From positions 1 to 44,797 of the forward strand of contig CALUMK010000023.1 of NCBI GenBank assembly GCA_944321735.1: DNA of 44,797 bases. The letters run 5' to 3'. Positions within the stretch are counted from its first letter, which is position 1. The number at the start of each line of letters is the position of its first letter. A program made the translations under genes and the position numbers. The DNA is from an uncultured Bacteroidales bacterium (GTDB taxonomy: Bacteria; Bacteroidota; Bacteroidia; Bacteroidales; P3). Of the stretch, positions 16,354 to 25,122 are shown one piece after another. Below the pieces are notes generated by a model. That model saw nothing but the letters and a program-made list of their open reading frames with translations. It made no database searches and was not told the DNA's origin.

Positions 16354-19300
16354 ATGAAAAGAATCTTGGGAATGATGATGGCTGTAGCAGCCTTTTCCCT
16401 TTTTGAATTTGTCCATGCACAGGACAATGCCTGGACACTTCCCTACGAGGAGCATTTCAACATAAGGAACTCTCCGCAAGAAGACCATCCCACTCAGGAG
16501 ACCTTGGATGATCCAAGCCTTGTGCAAACGGATCCTAACTTTTACCGTAACGTGCTTGAAAACTGGGAACTCCGTGACGGGGACGGGAACGGCCGCACTT
16601 GGACTGGCGCACCGGGATGGAGTGATGGGAGCGAATCGGATGCGAGGGGAGGAATCGTCAGCTTCTTGCCCGATGCCAATACGAGTGAGTACCATACGGA
16701 CGGTTATCTCCGGGTGAACCTGGAGTCCTCCAACCGGACCATCAACGACTGGCTTATCATGAAAAAGCCTGTCACGGTAGAAGGCGATGCCTATGCCCAG
16801 TTTTCGATGAGGCGTGTGCTGGGAGCCACGACCTTGACCATGGAAGTGTGGTACGGGACCACGCCGGATGTGGGCAATGACGGTTCCGGCTGGCAACGGC
16901 TGGGTGTCCTCAAATGCGAGGTTTCCTCTGATTGGATGACGTTCAAGACCGAAGCCCTGCACATGGATGAGGCAACCGATTTGTATTTCGGTGTCCGTTT
17001 ATATGAACCCAATTTCACGGCCGATGCAGGGGACTGGTTGTCGTTTGACGAGTTCGCCGTCCTTCCCGGCATACCCGACCTGACACCCGATATCATGCTT
17101 TCTTCCGTGACAGTGCCGGCGGTAGGCTGCAACCTTGGGGAAGAAGAAATTTCGATGACGATTACCAATACCCTTTGCCGGGTTCAGGGAATCGCGTGCC
17201 AGGCTTCCGTTTACAGGGGCAGCGACCTTGTTACAACCTTGTACGATACCATTCGCGATGATGTTTTTGCTGGAGAGGTGCGTACGATGACCTTCTCCCA
17301 ACGGGCGGATTTCTCCGAGGAAGGGAACTACCGGGTAGACGGTGTGGTTTCCTTGCTGCCTTCCGAAGACTATAATGCGGAAGAAAATCATGCCGACAAC
17401 TATGCGTCGGCCACGACGAGCCATGTGCCGCCTTTGTCCTTGCCGGTGGAATTCAGCTTCTTCGGATTGTCGGGCGAGGAAGATGCCGTCAATTGGTCAT
17501 GCTCCGACCCTGAAGCATGGACTTACGACGGCACGGCCTATGTTGCCAATGAGGCCGGTGCGGCTTTGGTGTCCACCTGCATCCATCTGGCAGAAGGCGA
17601 TTATGTGTTCCGTTACAATGTCCTGGCTGGTTATCTGAACACTTGGGATGGAGCCTACGAGTCGAGGGAAGACTATGAAATACGTTTGGGTTCGGAAGCT
17701 ATGGAGCCGGATGCTTCGCAGTGGGGTTTGCTTTATAGGGAGGAAGGACTGTATAATTCGACCAATTGGACCTCGGGCAATACCAAGTTCTTCCGTTTTA
17801 CGGTAGAAGAAGAGGGTGATTATCAGATTGCCATGATCAATACCACGCAGGATGCTTCCGACGCGTATGTGAAGCGGTTCCAGTTCGTTTCCATGTTCTT
17901 GGACGAGGCTGCTCCCGATTTGAGCCTGGAAGCTCTGGAGAGCGATGCCTTGGCATACCGTGTGCCGGCCGACCATCTGGGGCAATCCCTTCCTTTTACG
18001 GCCCGGGTGGCCAATATGGGTGTCGGGGAGCAGACCGGGAAGGTGGCACTCACATTGTCCGGCGCGCCGTGCGGCGAGTCCGCTGAATTCACCATCGACC
18101 AGGACTCCACGATTACGGTCGATTTGGAACTCCTCATCCCGTCCTATGTGCCCGTTCCTTTGGATGTGGAAACTTCCCTCGAGGCATCCGTGGTGCTGAC
18201 CAATGGCAACACGGACTCGTATGCCGCCAATGACAGGCAGACGGTATCCTTCATCAAGACAGACTCCGTATGGGGCGTGGACCGTTGCAGCAGCATTGGG
18301 AACGGCGTGTTCGTGATGAACAACAATGCCGGGTACACCAATCTTGTTTATTTGACCGAACCTGATACGATTACCTCCGTGACTTTCGCTTTCAATGGTT
18401 CCGCTTCGGATACGTACCTGACAGAGGCTCCTGTTTTCGATTTCAAGATAAGCACGGTGGACTTCGAGCGCGGAGAGTATGGCTACTTGGGAACCCATTA
18501 TTACGAGACCTCGTTCTCGCGTCCGTTGGGCCGGGATACCCTCATGACCATCGATGTTCCTCCCATGCTGTTGCCTGCCGGGGTTTTCGCATTCTCCTTG
18601 ATGCAGCAGACTTCGCTCGATGTCCTTTCCATTGCCACGGATAACTATTATTCCGATGCAAGGACCATGACGGTGCTGGCCAATGCTTACGGTATTGGGT
18701 TGTCTGTTCCTGAAGCCGGCGGTTCTTCGATTGGAAATGCGTACATCCGGGCCAACTTCGGCCACAACGCCGTTAACGTGGGGACTCAGGATGTGATGGT
18801 CCGCAGCATCGATGCTCCTGCCGGATCGGCCGTGTTCTCCAAAGCGGAAAGCATCGAAGCTACCTTGACTAACGTAGGACCGACCGCTGTCACGGACATG
18901 ACTGTGTACTGCCGGGTTGACGGTGAGGAGCTTTCGCCGGTCACGGTGGCCTCTTTGCCTCTCTCTTCCAGTGTTTCGGTGCAGTTCACGGCCGACTTGT
19001 CCCAGATAGGGCAGCATGAAATCGTGGTGTACACGTCGTTGGAGAACGATTTGCAGCACGCTAACGACACGGCCCGGGTCATCGTGGAGACGGAAGCCGC
19101 TCTCAACCCCTATGTGATGAATTTTGATTCCTGCGATACCTATGCCATGCGTTATCTCAATCCTCAATGGCGTTTCATTGACCAGGACAGCTTGGTGGTT
19201 TGGCATAACGCCCAGTTGGGCTTGCCGACCACGCCCTATGCTCCCATGGCGTTCATTGTGACGGAAAGCAATGATAACTATATCCAATCACACAGCGGGA

Positions 19301-19935
19301 AGTTCGCGTTGAGCATTTCCCCGGCCATAGAGGGAACCGGCGAAGACTGGATTGTTTCCCCGGCTTTGTCCATGCATGGTAACGATGTACTGACTTTCTA
19401 TTCCCATCAGAACGCTGCAAGTTTGACTCCGGTGATAACGCTGACCCCTACCGAAGTGCAGGTCTATGTTTCCACCACGGGTAACAATGTGGCCGACTTC
19501 ACAGGGGGTCCTCTTTATTCCGGTTATGCCGGACAAGGTGAGTGGGCACGCCATACCGTGGATTTGGCAGACGAAGGTTATACGGCAGGAGAAGTTTATA
19601 TCGGGATCAAATTGGTTTCAGGCATGAATTCCATTGCTACCGGTGTGGACGATATCCAGGTGACTTGGGAAACGGCCAATGAAGGCCAGCCGCTTGTCGA
19701 TCCTTCTTCGGTGGTGGTTTATCCCAACCCGGCCGATGATTATGTGAACGTGGCTTCCATCAAGGACATCCGGAAAGTGGAAATGTATTCGCTCGATGGC
19801 CGCGTGGTTTACAGCAACCAGACCGTGGGTGGTGACCGTTGCCACATCGAGACTTCGGCTTTCCAGTCGGGTGTTTATTTCGTCAAGGTCTATACCGAAG
19901 ACGGCAGCCTGGTCAAGAAAGTTGTTGTCCGCTAA
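16354..19935 (+). CDS. T9SS-exported multidomain adhesin-like protein (cluster gene 1, type A)
   Basis: The 1193-residue precursor has a signal peptide (1-23, ending VHAQ) and no recognisable enzyme. Domain order by eye: a jelly-roll cleaved-adhesin-like module (about 30-235, with NDWLIMKKPV), a CARDB-like Ig module (about 245-350), a second jelly-roll (about 360-525), a further Ig/beta section, and a cleaved-adhesin-like module (about 915-1110, with EDWIVSPALSM). The T9SS type A domain follows (about 1120-1193: VVYPNPADDYVNV, VEMYSLDGRVV, GVYFVKVY, KKVVVR). Its C-terminal half is paralogous to the protein at 37070-39745. It likely lies on the surface as an adhesin or scaffold. The leader is AAAACCAATAACCAATTC with no Shine-Dalgarno site. 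Confidence 0.85.
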   Translation: MKRILGMMMAVAAFSLFEFVHAQDNAWTLPYEEHFNIRNSPQEDHPTQETLDDPSLVQTDPNFYRNVLENWELRDGDGNGRTWTGAPGWSDGSESDARGGIVSFLPDANTSEYHTDGYLRVNLESSNRTINDWLIMKKPVTVEGDAYAQFSMRRVLGATTLTMEVWYGTTPDVGNDGSGWQRLGVLKCEVSSDWMTFKTEALHMDEATDLYFGVRLYEPNFTADAGDWLSFDEFAVLPGIPDLTPDIMLSSVTVPAVGCNLGEEEISMTITNTLCRVQGIACQASVYRGSDLVTTLYDTIRDDVFAGEVRTMTFSQRADFSEEGNYRVDGVVSLLPSEDYNAEENHADNYASATTSHVPPLSLPVEFSFFGLSGEEDAVNWSCSDPEAWTYDGTAYVANEAGAALVSTCIHLAEGDYVFRYNVLAGYLNTWDGAYESREDYEIRLGSEAMEPDASQWGLLYREEGLYNSTNWTSGNTKFFRFTVEEEGDYQIAMINTTQDASDAYVKRFQFVSMFLDEAAPDLSLEALESDALAYRVPADHLGQSLPFTARVANMGVGEQTGKVALTLSGAPCGESAEFTIDQDSTITVDLELLIPSYVPVPLDVETSLEASVVLTNGNTDSYAANDRQTVSFIKTDSVWGVDRCSSIGNGVFVMNNNAGYTNLVYLTEPDTITSVTFAFNGSASDTYLTEAPVFDFKISTVDFERGEYGYLGTHYYETSFSRPLGRDTLMTIDVPPMLLPAGVFAFSLMQQTSLDVLSIATDNYYSDARTMTVLANAYGIGLSVPEAGGSSIGNAYIRANFGHNAVNVGTQDVMVRSIDAPAGSAVFSKAESIEATLTNVGPTAVTDMTVYCRVDGEELSPVTVASLPLSSSVSVQFTADLSQIGQHEIVVYTSLENDLQHANDTARVIVETEAALNPYVMNFDSCDTYAMRYLNPQWRFIDQDSLVVWHNAQLGLPTTPYAPMAFIVTESNDNYIQSHSGKFALSISPAIEGTGEDWIVSPALSMHGNDVLTFYSHQNAASLTPVITLTPTEVQVYVSTTGNNVADFTGGPLYSGYAGQGEWARHTVDLADEGYTAGEVYIGIKLVSGMNSIATGVDDIQVTWETANEGQPLVDPSSVVVYPNPADDYVNVASIKDIRKVEMYSLDGRVVYSNQTVGGDRCHIETSAFQSGVYFVKVYTEDGSLVKKVVVR

Positions 19936-20386
19936 TTGGTGAAGAGCAGAGTTTCGCATCATTCTTTCAGAGGAGGGTTATCAAAACAGACATTTGAAAT
20001 CATCCTCGGGCGGTGTGTCAGAGTGGGTAAGCTGCAAAGCCAGATTACTCGTTGTGGCGCACCGTCCTGAATCCATCGTTTGTGGCAAAAGGCTTCCAAT
20101 GGCATGACAGTCCGGGAGCATCGTACTGCTTACCTACTGCTTGGGTAACATGAGCAATGGGAAGATACGCTGGTTTGCAGAATCCTTGTTTTAGTGAGTT
20201 TATAAGAAGAAAGTAGGCTGGCGGGCTTGTTTTCCGATATCAACGGCTTCGATTGTCCGGGTATCTGGGAAAAAAGGTTCCGTTGGTGCGGGAGTCGGAT
20301 TTCTGCAAAGGCAGCCGTGGATATGATGGCAGGGCGCGATTGGAGTTTTTTCGTTTTTATTTTATTGAATAATATTTTCAGAACCA
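19936..20386. other. 451-bp spacer between cluster genes 1 and 2
   Basis: The spacer contains a degenerate half-copy of the palindromic repeat near 20009 and is otherwise featureless. The last 45 bp are T-rich then A-rich, with AATATTTTCAG as a poor -7 candidate. No hairpin with a T tract was found after gene 1, so read-through cannot be excluded. Confidence 0.45.
20009..20041 (+). repeat. Degenerate half-copy of the 845-963 palindromic repeat
   Basis: GGTGTGTCAGAGTGGGTAAG, then CTGCAAAGC, aligns with GGCGTGTCAGAATGGGTGAG, then ATGCAAGGC, at 845-875. The matching right arm is not clearly present, so only half the element survives or is recognisable. Confidence 0.5.
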
Positions 20387-23300
20387 ATGAAAAATATTGC
20401 AAACATTTTGCTATCGATTGTTTTGCTGGGGACGTGCCGGGTGCAGGCCCAGGAGGCAAAACCGGAAAGCAAGGGGCGGATGGACAATCCGACCGTGGCA
20501 GCTCCGTTGCAGACTCCCCGCTCGGTTTCCCCGAAATTGAGGGATGGGCGGCTCTACGGCTGGTTCCTGGCGAGCTATAATGCCGTGCCTGATTGGGGCT
20601 TGGCCTCGTTCTCTCCTGAAAATCCCGATGAAGACTGGGTAATTGAAGTGTCTCATGACTGGGCTCCTCTCGGTGCGGCCGTGGTGGATGGCATCATGTA
20701 CGGCCAGATGGCGAGCGTGAGTATAAGCAGTTATGATGTGCAGACTTGGAGCCGTTTCAATACGGCCACGTGGTCGGAAACCGTGTTGGCCAATATTGAA
20801 AATATGCAAGTGTCGTATATTGATATGACTTACGACTACAGCACGAAGACCATGTTCGCTCTTGTCCGGGAGAACGCGGTGACGGATTTGTATTCCGTGA
20901 ACCTGACCACAGGGCAGCCGACTTTCGTGACGCATTGCGACAGCTCCTTGGTGGCGTTGGCTGCGGATATCAAGGGGCAGCTTTACGCGGTGACCATGCA
21001 TGGCTGGTTCGTGAAGTTGCAGAAACAGACAGGCGGGGTAGAACCCATAGGATTCACGGGTGAACCGAGTCCGGGAAATTATATCCAGAGCATGGACATC
21101 GACTTGACGGATGGGGTTTGCTATTGGGCGGTTTCTTCCCTGAACGGGGATTATTTGGCTCGGATCGACATGCAGACCGGCCAAATGGAGGATTTGGGAC
21201 CTGTGTCCGTGGGTGTTGAAATCACTGGTCTCTACGCTTCGACACCTTGCGGCGGAGCGGCTGCGCCCGATGCCGTGGATAACCTGGTAGCAACCACTGT
21301 GCGGGAAGATGGTGCAGGTACTTCGGTGGAACTTTCCTTTACGGCTCCTACGGGATATGCCGCACTTTCCCAGACTTTGTCCTCCATCAGCAAGATTGAG
21401 ATTTACCGCGATTACGAGTTGGTGCATACCATTACGGATGCCACGCCCGGGCAAACCATTACTTGGATTGATGAAGACTATGCCGCCTTGCAGGATGAAG
21501 ATGTGGTAGGTTATCGCGTAGTGGCTTACAACGATGCGGGTGCGGGCTTTTCCACCTGCTGCGCTGCAACCGTGGGCGAGGATATCCCCGGTCCGGTTTC
21601 CAACCTCAGGATGGAAGTGGCCGACGACTCGGTGGTGACCTTGACGTGGAACGCTCCGACCGAAGGTTTGAACGGCGGCTGGTTCAATCCCGACTCCGTG
21701 TATTACGAGGTAGTCCGTTACCCGGATGAAACCGTGGTGGCTGCCCGTTTGCAGGAGACCACTTTTACCGAGACTTTGAGTGAGGGGTGCAACTATTATT
21801 GGTATACGGTTCGCAGCTATTCCTTCAAGGGACGCGGCCAGGCCGTCGAAAGCGAAGGCGCACGGGTGGGGATCGCTTTGGCTTTGCCCTATGTCTGCTC
21901 CTTCAACACGGCTGCCGAAGGTTTCCTTTGGGAAGTGGTGGATGCCAATACCCCTATTCCTGACGGCGTTACGTGGGAACATTACCTGAACGAAGGCATG
22001 GAAGGCACGCAAGGGTACTTGCATTACGGACGTTCCACCAACAGCGACGGGAACGATTACGCTTATTCGGCTCCTTTCCGCCGGGTGGCCGGGGAACATT
22101 ACCGCCTGCGTTTCGACTTGGCAAGCACCGGCGATGCTTCCACCTCGGAGGACATGGAAGTCCTGCTGATAGCCGAGGACGGCACGGAAACCCTCATGCA
22201 GGCTTATGAGGACTTCAATACCCGGTATGAATTCCAGACCATGCGGGTTGCCTTGCCGGTAGCCGAGCCAGCCGGGGAAGGCCTTTACACGATTGCTTTC
22301 CGCGCCACATCGCCCCGTAACCAATCCGGCATCCAGGTCGACAACGTGATACTGGACTATGTGATTGACGCGCCGGTGACCGGGACGGTGGAAGATGAGG
22401 CCGGCAATCCCTTGGAAGGGGTGTGCGTGGCGGTCGCCGCTGCCGATGCATCCTACCGCGACACGGTTTATACCAATGCGGAAGGACAGTACGATTTGGG
22501 ATACCTCGATGAGGCCTCCTATACTTTGGTCTTCTCGTATTTCGGTTATGAAGACCATTCGGAAAGCATTTCGGTGGAAGCTTTGCAGCCTGTTGTCCGG
22601 GATGTCACGATGCAATCCCGCCAGCTCTTGACTTTGAGCGGTCTGGTGGAAGACGAATACGGCGACCCCGTACCGGGCGTTTCCGTTTATATGACCGGAT
22701 ACCAGACCTATTCAGCCCAGACCGGAGCGGATGGCCGGTATACGATAGAGGATGTCTACCGTCACGATGGGGCATATTCCATGGTATTCTTCAAGAGCCG
22801 TTACCAGACTGTCCGGGATACGGTATCCATGGCTTTGGAAACTCGTTCAAAAGACCTTAGCCTGCCTTTCCTCCGGATTTCGGCCGAAAATTTCACGGCT
22901 ACGCCCGAAGGGGAAAACATGCTGTTGCAGTGGGAGAAGGCGGAAGACATGCAGGAATTCCGTTATGACAACGGGACGTTTGCCGGTGCGGCTCAGTTGC
23001 GCAACGACTCCGCTTCGGGTATCCTGTACACGGAGGCTGCTTTCGGTACTATTTACTACCAGCCGATGGAACTCCGTTCGGTGAAATGGTGGATGTCGAG
23101 CGAAGGCGGGACCATGAACCACACGACCGCCGACATTTCCATCTACGCGGTGGATCCGAATCCGGGCCGGGGCTTCGGTGCTTTGCTCTTCCGCAAGGAA
23201 GGGGTGCCGAACACTGACGACCAGTGGAGCGAGTATGTCCTGGACTATCCCGTGGAGATAACTGCGGGCTGCATGATTATGATCGGTTCTTCGGAAGGGA

Positions 23301-25072
23301 ACATTGCTATCGGCGTGGACGACGGGACCGATCCCGACTATCCTTTCCAGACCCAGCGCCACGGGGTGACCACGGACTGGTCCAATGTGGGCAGCCTGGC
23401 CACTTTGGAAGACTGGGGTATCCTGCAGAACCTCATGATCCGCGCCATCGGTGTTCCTGAACAGGAACAGGGCAAGCAAGCCAAGGCGGCGGAAGACAAT
23501 CTGGATATCTATAACATCTACCGTCTGGCGCAAGGCCAGGAAGAGAACAGGGACAGTTGGACACAGGTGGCTGAAGGCTTGCGCGGCGTGGAATCCTACC
23601 GCGATGAAGACTGGTCTTCCTTGGAACGCGGCGGTTACCTTTACGCCTTGGCCAACGTTTATGGCGAGGATGAAGCGGAAGCCGTGTTCTCGAACGTGGT
23701 CGGCAAAGACATGATCACGGAAGTGACCGTCCTGGCCAAGACCAACACTACTCCGGACGAGATCGAGGGTGCGGTGGCCAGCTTGACCAATACCGAGTTC
23801 CCCGAATACACGTATCAAGGTACTTTCGGCACCGACGGGCGGCTTGTGTTCGATTCCGTATGGAAAGGTACCTATAGCTTGAGCATTTCCAAGAGTCTTT
23901 TCGATGGTGTGGAAGAAGAAGTTGATTTCAGTACTGAAAACGCCTACACCACCCAGACTTACGAAATCAGGGAACGCATCGTGGATCCTTATTCGCTCTA
24001 TGTGGAGACTTCGTCTACCGATTACCGTGACAAGACCCTCTTCTGGAACGTGGATGAAACCGTATCGGAAGATTGCGAAGCCATGCCTGACTTTGAAATC
24101 AATCCCGAAGGCGAGTTCGGCTGGACTTACCTTGACGGGGACGGCGCGGAGACCTACGGCATGGTCATCGGGCAGGATGTCATTGACTGGCCCGGCATCT
24201 ACGAGCCGCACGCCTTTATTGTCATGAACCCTTACGAGACCACGCCGGCCATCTACACCTCTCTCAACACCAGCCATAGCGGACGCCGCGCCTTGATGAA
24301 CATGCGCAACCTGGATGTAGAGAACCCGGTGCAGAAGGATGACTGGATTTTCTCCCCCGAACTGCATTTCGAGACTCCTTATGTGTTCTCTTTCTGGGCC
24401 GTGAGCGGTATGGAATCTTTGGCCGAGATGATCCAGGTGGGCTATTCCACCACCACGACCGAGCCCTCGGCTTTCACTTGGCTGGAAGACGAACTGGTCA
24501 TTCCCGGTGCTTGGTACCAGTATTCGTACACGATACCGGCCGAGGCCCGTTATGTGACCATCCATGTCATTTCCCAAGGGGAAGATTCCTACTTCCTGAT
24601 GCTGGACGACCTCTATATCGGACCGGAGCCTTCGGCTGAACGTCCCGATAATTCCCGTGCCCTGCATTACGAAATCTATTTGGATGGTACGCAGGTGGCT
24701 ACCGTGGAAGGTGTCCTGACCTACAACTTCGACGACCTTTCCGACGGCACGCACACGGCGGGTGTGGTATCGGTATACCAGACGGGCAAGAGCCAGATGA
24801 AGACGGTGGAATTCATGGTCGATCCCTCCATCATCGCCAACGAGGATGCCGCCCTGGCTTCGCGGATCCGGCTTTACCCCAACCCGGCCACGGAGAATGT
24901 GAACGTGCAAGGGGACTATGACGAGGCTTGGATCTTTGACATAAGCGGGCGTTTGGTCGCCAAGCTGGCTAACGAGCAAGTCATCGATGTGTCCGGCTTG
25001 CGTCCCGGAGTCTATTTTGTCCGCTTTGCCAAGGACGGTGCTTTCTGCGTGAAGAAAGTGGTGAAGCTTTGA
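20387..25072 (+). CDS. T9SS-exported giant adhesin-like protein (cluster gene 2, type B)
   Basis: The 1561-residue protein has a signal peptide (1 to about 22), then a beta-propeller-like region (about 60-285) with repeated D-x-x-G/YAVT-type strands. Two fibronectin type III modules (about 290-495) and a jelly-roll (about 500-660) follow. Two tandem carboxypeptidase-regulatory-like beta-sandwiches come next (about 663-830: GTVEDEAGNPLEGVCV and GLVEDEYGDPVPGVSV). A long module starts with FRYDNGTF (about 850-1020). After linkers there is a cleaved-adhesin module with DDWIFSPELHF (about 1235-1420), and the sorting domain (IRLYPNPATENVNV, KKVVKL). It is paralogous along its length to the protein at 32160-37019. 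The gene for a CPYC protein follows after 50 bp. No catalytic residues are evident, so a surface adhesin or binding protein is inferred. Confidence 0.85.
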   Translation: MKNIANILLSIVLLGTCRVQAQEAKPESKGRMDNPTVAAPLQTPRSVSPKLRDGRLYGWFLASYNAVPDWGLASFSPENPDEDWVIEVSHDWAPLGAAVVDGIMYGQMASVSISSYDVQTWSRFNTATWSETVLANIENMQVSYIDMTYDYSTKTMFALVRENAVTDLYSVNLTTGQPTFVTHCDSSLVALAADIKGQLYAVTMHGWFVKLQKQTGGVEPIGFTGEPSPGNYIQSMDIDLTDGVCYWAVSSLNGDYLARIDMQTGQMEDLGPVSVGVEITGLYASTPCGGAAAPDAVDNLVATTVREDGAGTSVELSFTAPTGYAALSQTLSSISKIEIYRDYELVHTITDATPGQTITWIDEDYAALQDEDVVGYRVVAYNDAGAGFSTCCAATVGEDIPGPVSNLRMEVADDSVVTLTWNAPTEGLNGGWFNPDSVYYEVVRYPDETVVAARLQETTFTETLSEGCNYYWYTVRSYSFKGRGQAVESEGARVGIALALPYVCSFNTAAEGFLWEVVDANTPIPDGVTWEHYLNEGMEGTQGYLHYGRSTNSDGNDYAYSAPFRRVAGEHYRLRFDLASTGDASTSEDMEVLLIAEDGTETLMQAYEDFNTRYEFQTMRVALPVAEPAGEGLYTIAFRATSPRNQSGIQVDNVILDYVIDAPVTGTVEDEAGNPLEGVCVAVAAADASYRDTVYTNAEGQYDLGYLDEASYTLVFSYFGYEDHSESISVEALQPVVRDVTMQSRQLLTLSGLVEDEYGDPVPGVSVYMTGYQTYSAQTGADGRYTIEDVYRHDGAYSMVFFKSRYQTVRDTVSMALETRSKDLSLPFLRISAENFTATPEGENMLLQWEKAEDMQEFRYDNGTFAGAAQLRNDSASGILYTEAAFGTIYYQPMELRSVKWWMSSEGGTMNHTTADISIYAVDPNPGRGFGALLFRKEGVPNTDDQWSEYVLDYPVEITAGCMIMIGSSEGNIAIGVDDGTDPDYPFQTQRHGVTTDWSNVGSLATLEDWGILQNLMIRAIGVPEQEQGKQAKAAEDNLDIYNIYRLAQGQEENRDSWTQVAEGLRGVESYRDEDWSSLERGGYLYALANVYGEDEAEAVFSNVVGKDMITEVTVLAKTNTTPDEIEGAVASLTNTEFPEYTYQGTFGTDGRLVFDSVWKGTYSLSISKSLFDGVEEEVDFSTENAYTTQTYEIRERIVDPYSLYVETSSTDYRDKTLFWNVDETVSEDCEAMPDFEINPEGEFGWTYLDGDGAETYGMVIGQDVIDWPGIYEPHAFIVMNPYETTPAIYTSLNTSHSGRRALMNMRNLDVENPVQKDDWIFSPELHFETPYVFSFWAVSGMESLAEMIQVGYSTTTTEPSAFTWLEDELVIPGAWYQYSYTIPAEARYVTIHVISQGEDSYFLMLDDLYIGPEPSAERPDNSRALHYEIYLDGTQVATVEGVLTYNFDDLSDGTHTAGVVSVYQTGKSQMKTVEFMVDPSIIANEDAALASRIRLYPNPATENVNVQGDYDEAWIFDISGRLVAKLANEQVIDVSGLRPGVYFVRFAKDGAFCVKKVVKL

Positions 25073-25107
25073 GGCGGTGGACTGTAATTTTTGAAGCAAG
25101 AAACAAT

Positions 25108-25113
25108 AGGAGG
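25108..25113 (+). promoter_or_regulatory. Shine-Dalgarno-like AGGAGG before the CPYC protein gene
   Basis: AGGAGG lies nine bases before the ATG at 25123. It stands out because the other five genes of the cluster use A/C-rich leaders without such a site. This fits internal translation initiation on an mRNA shared with the upstream gene. Confidence 0.6.
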
Positions 25114-25122
25114 ATTTGAAGG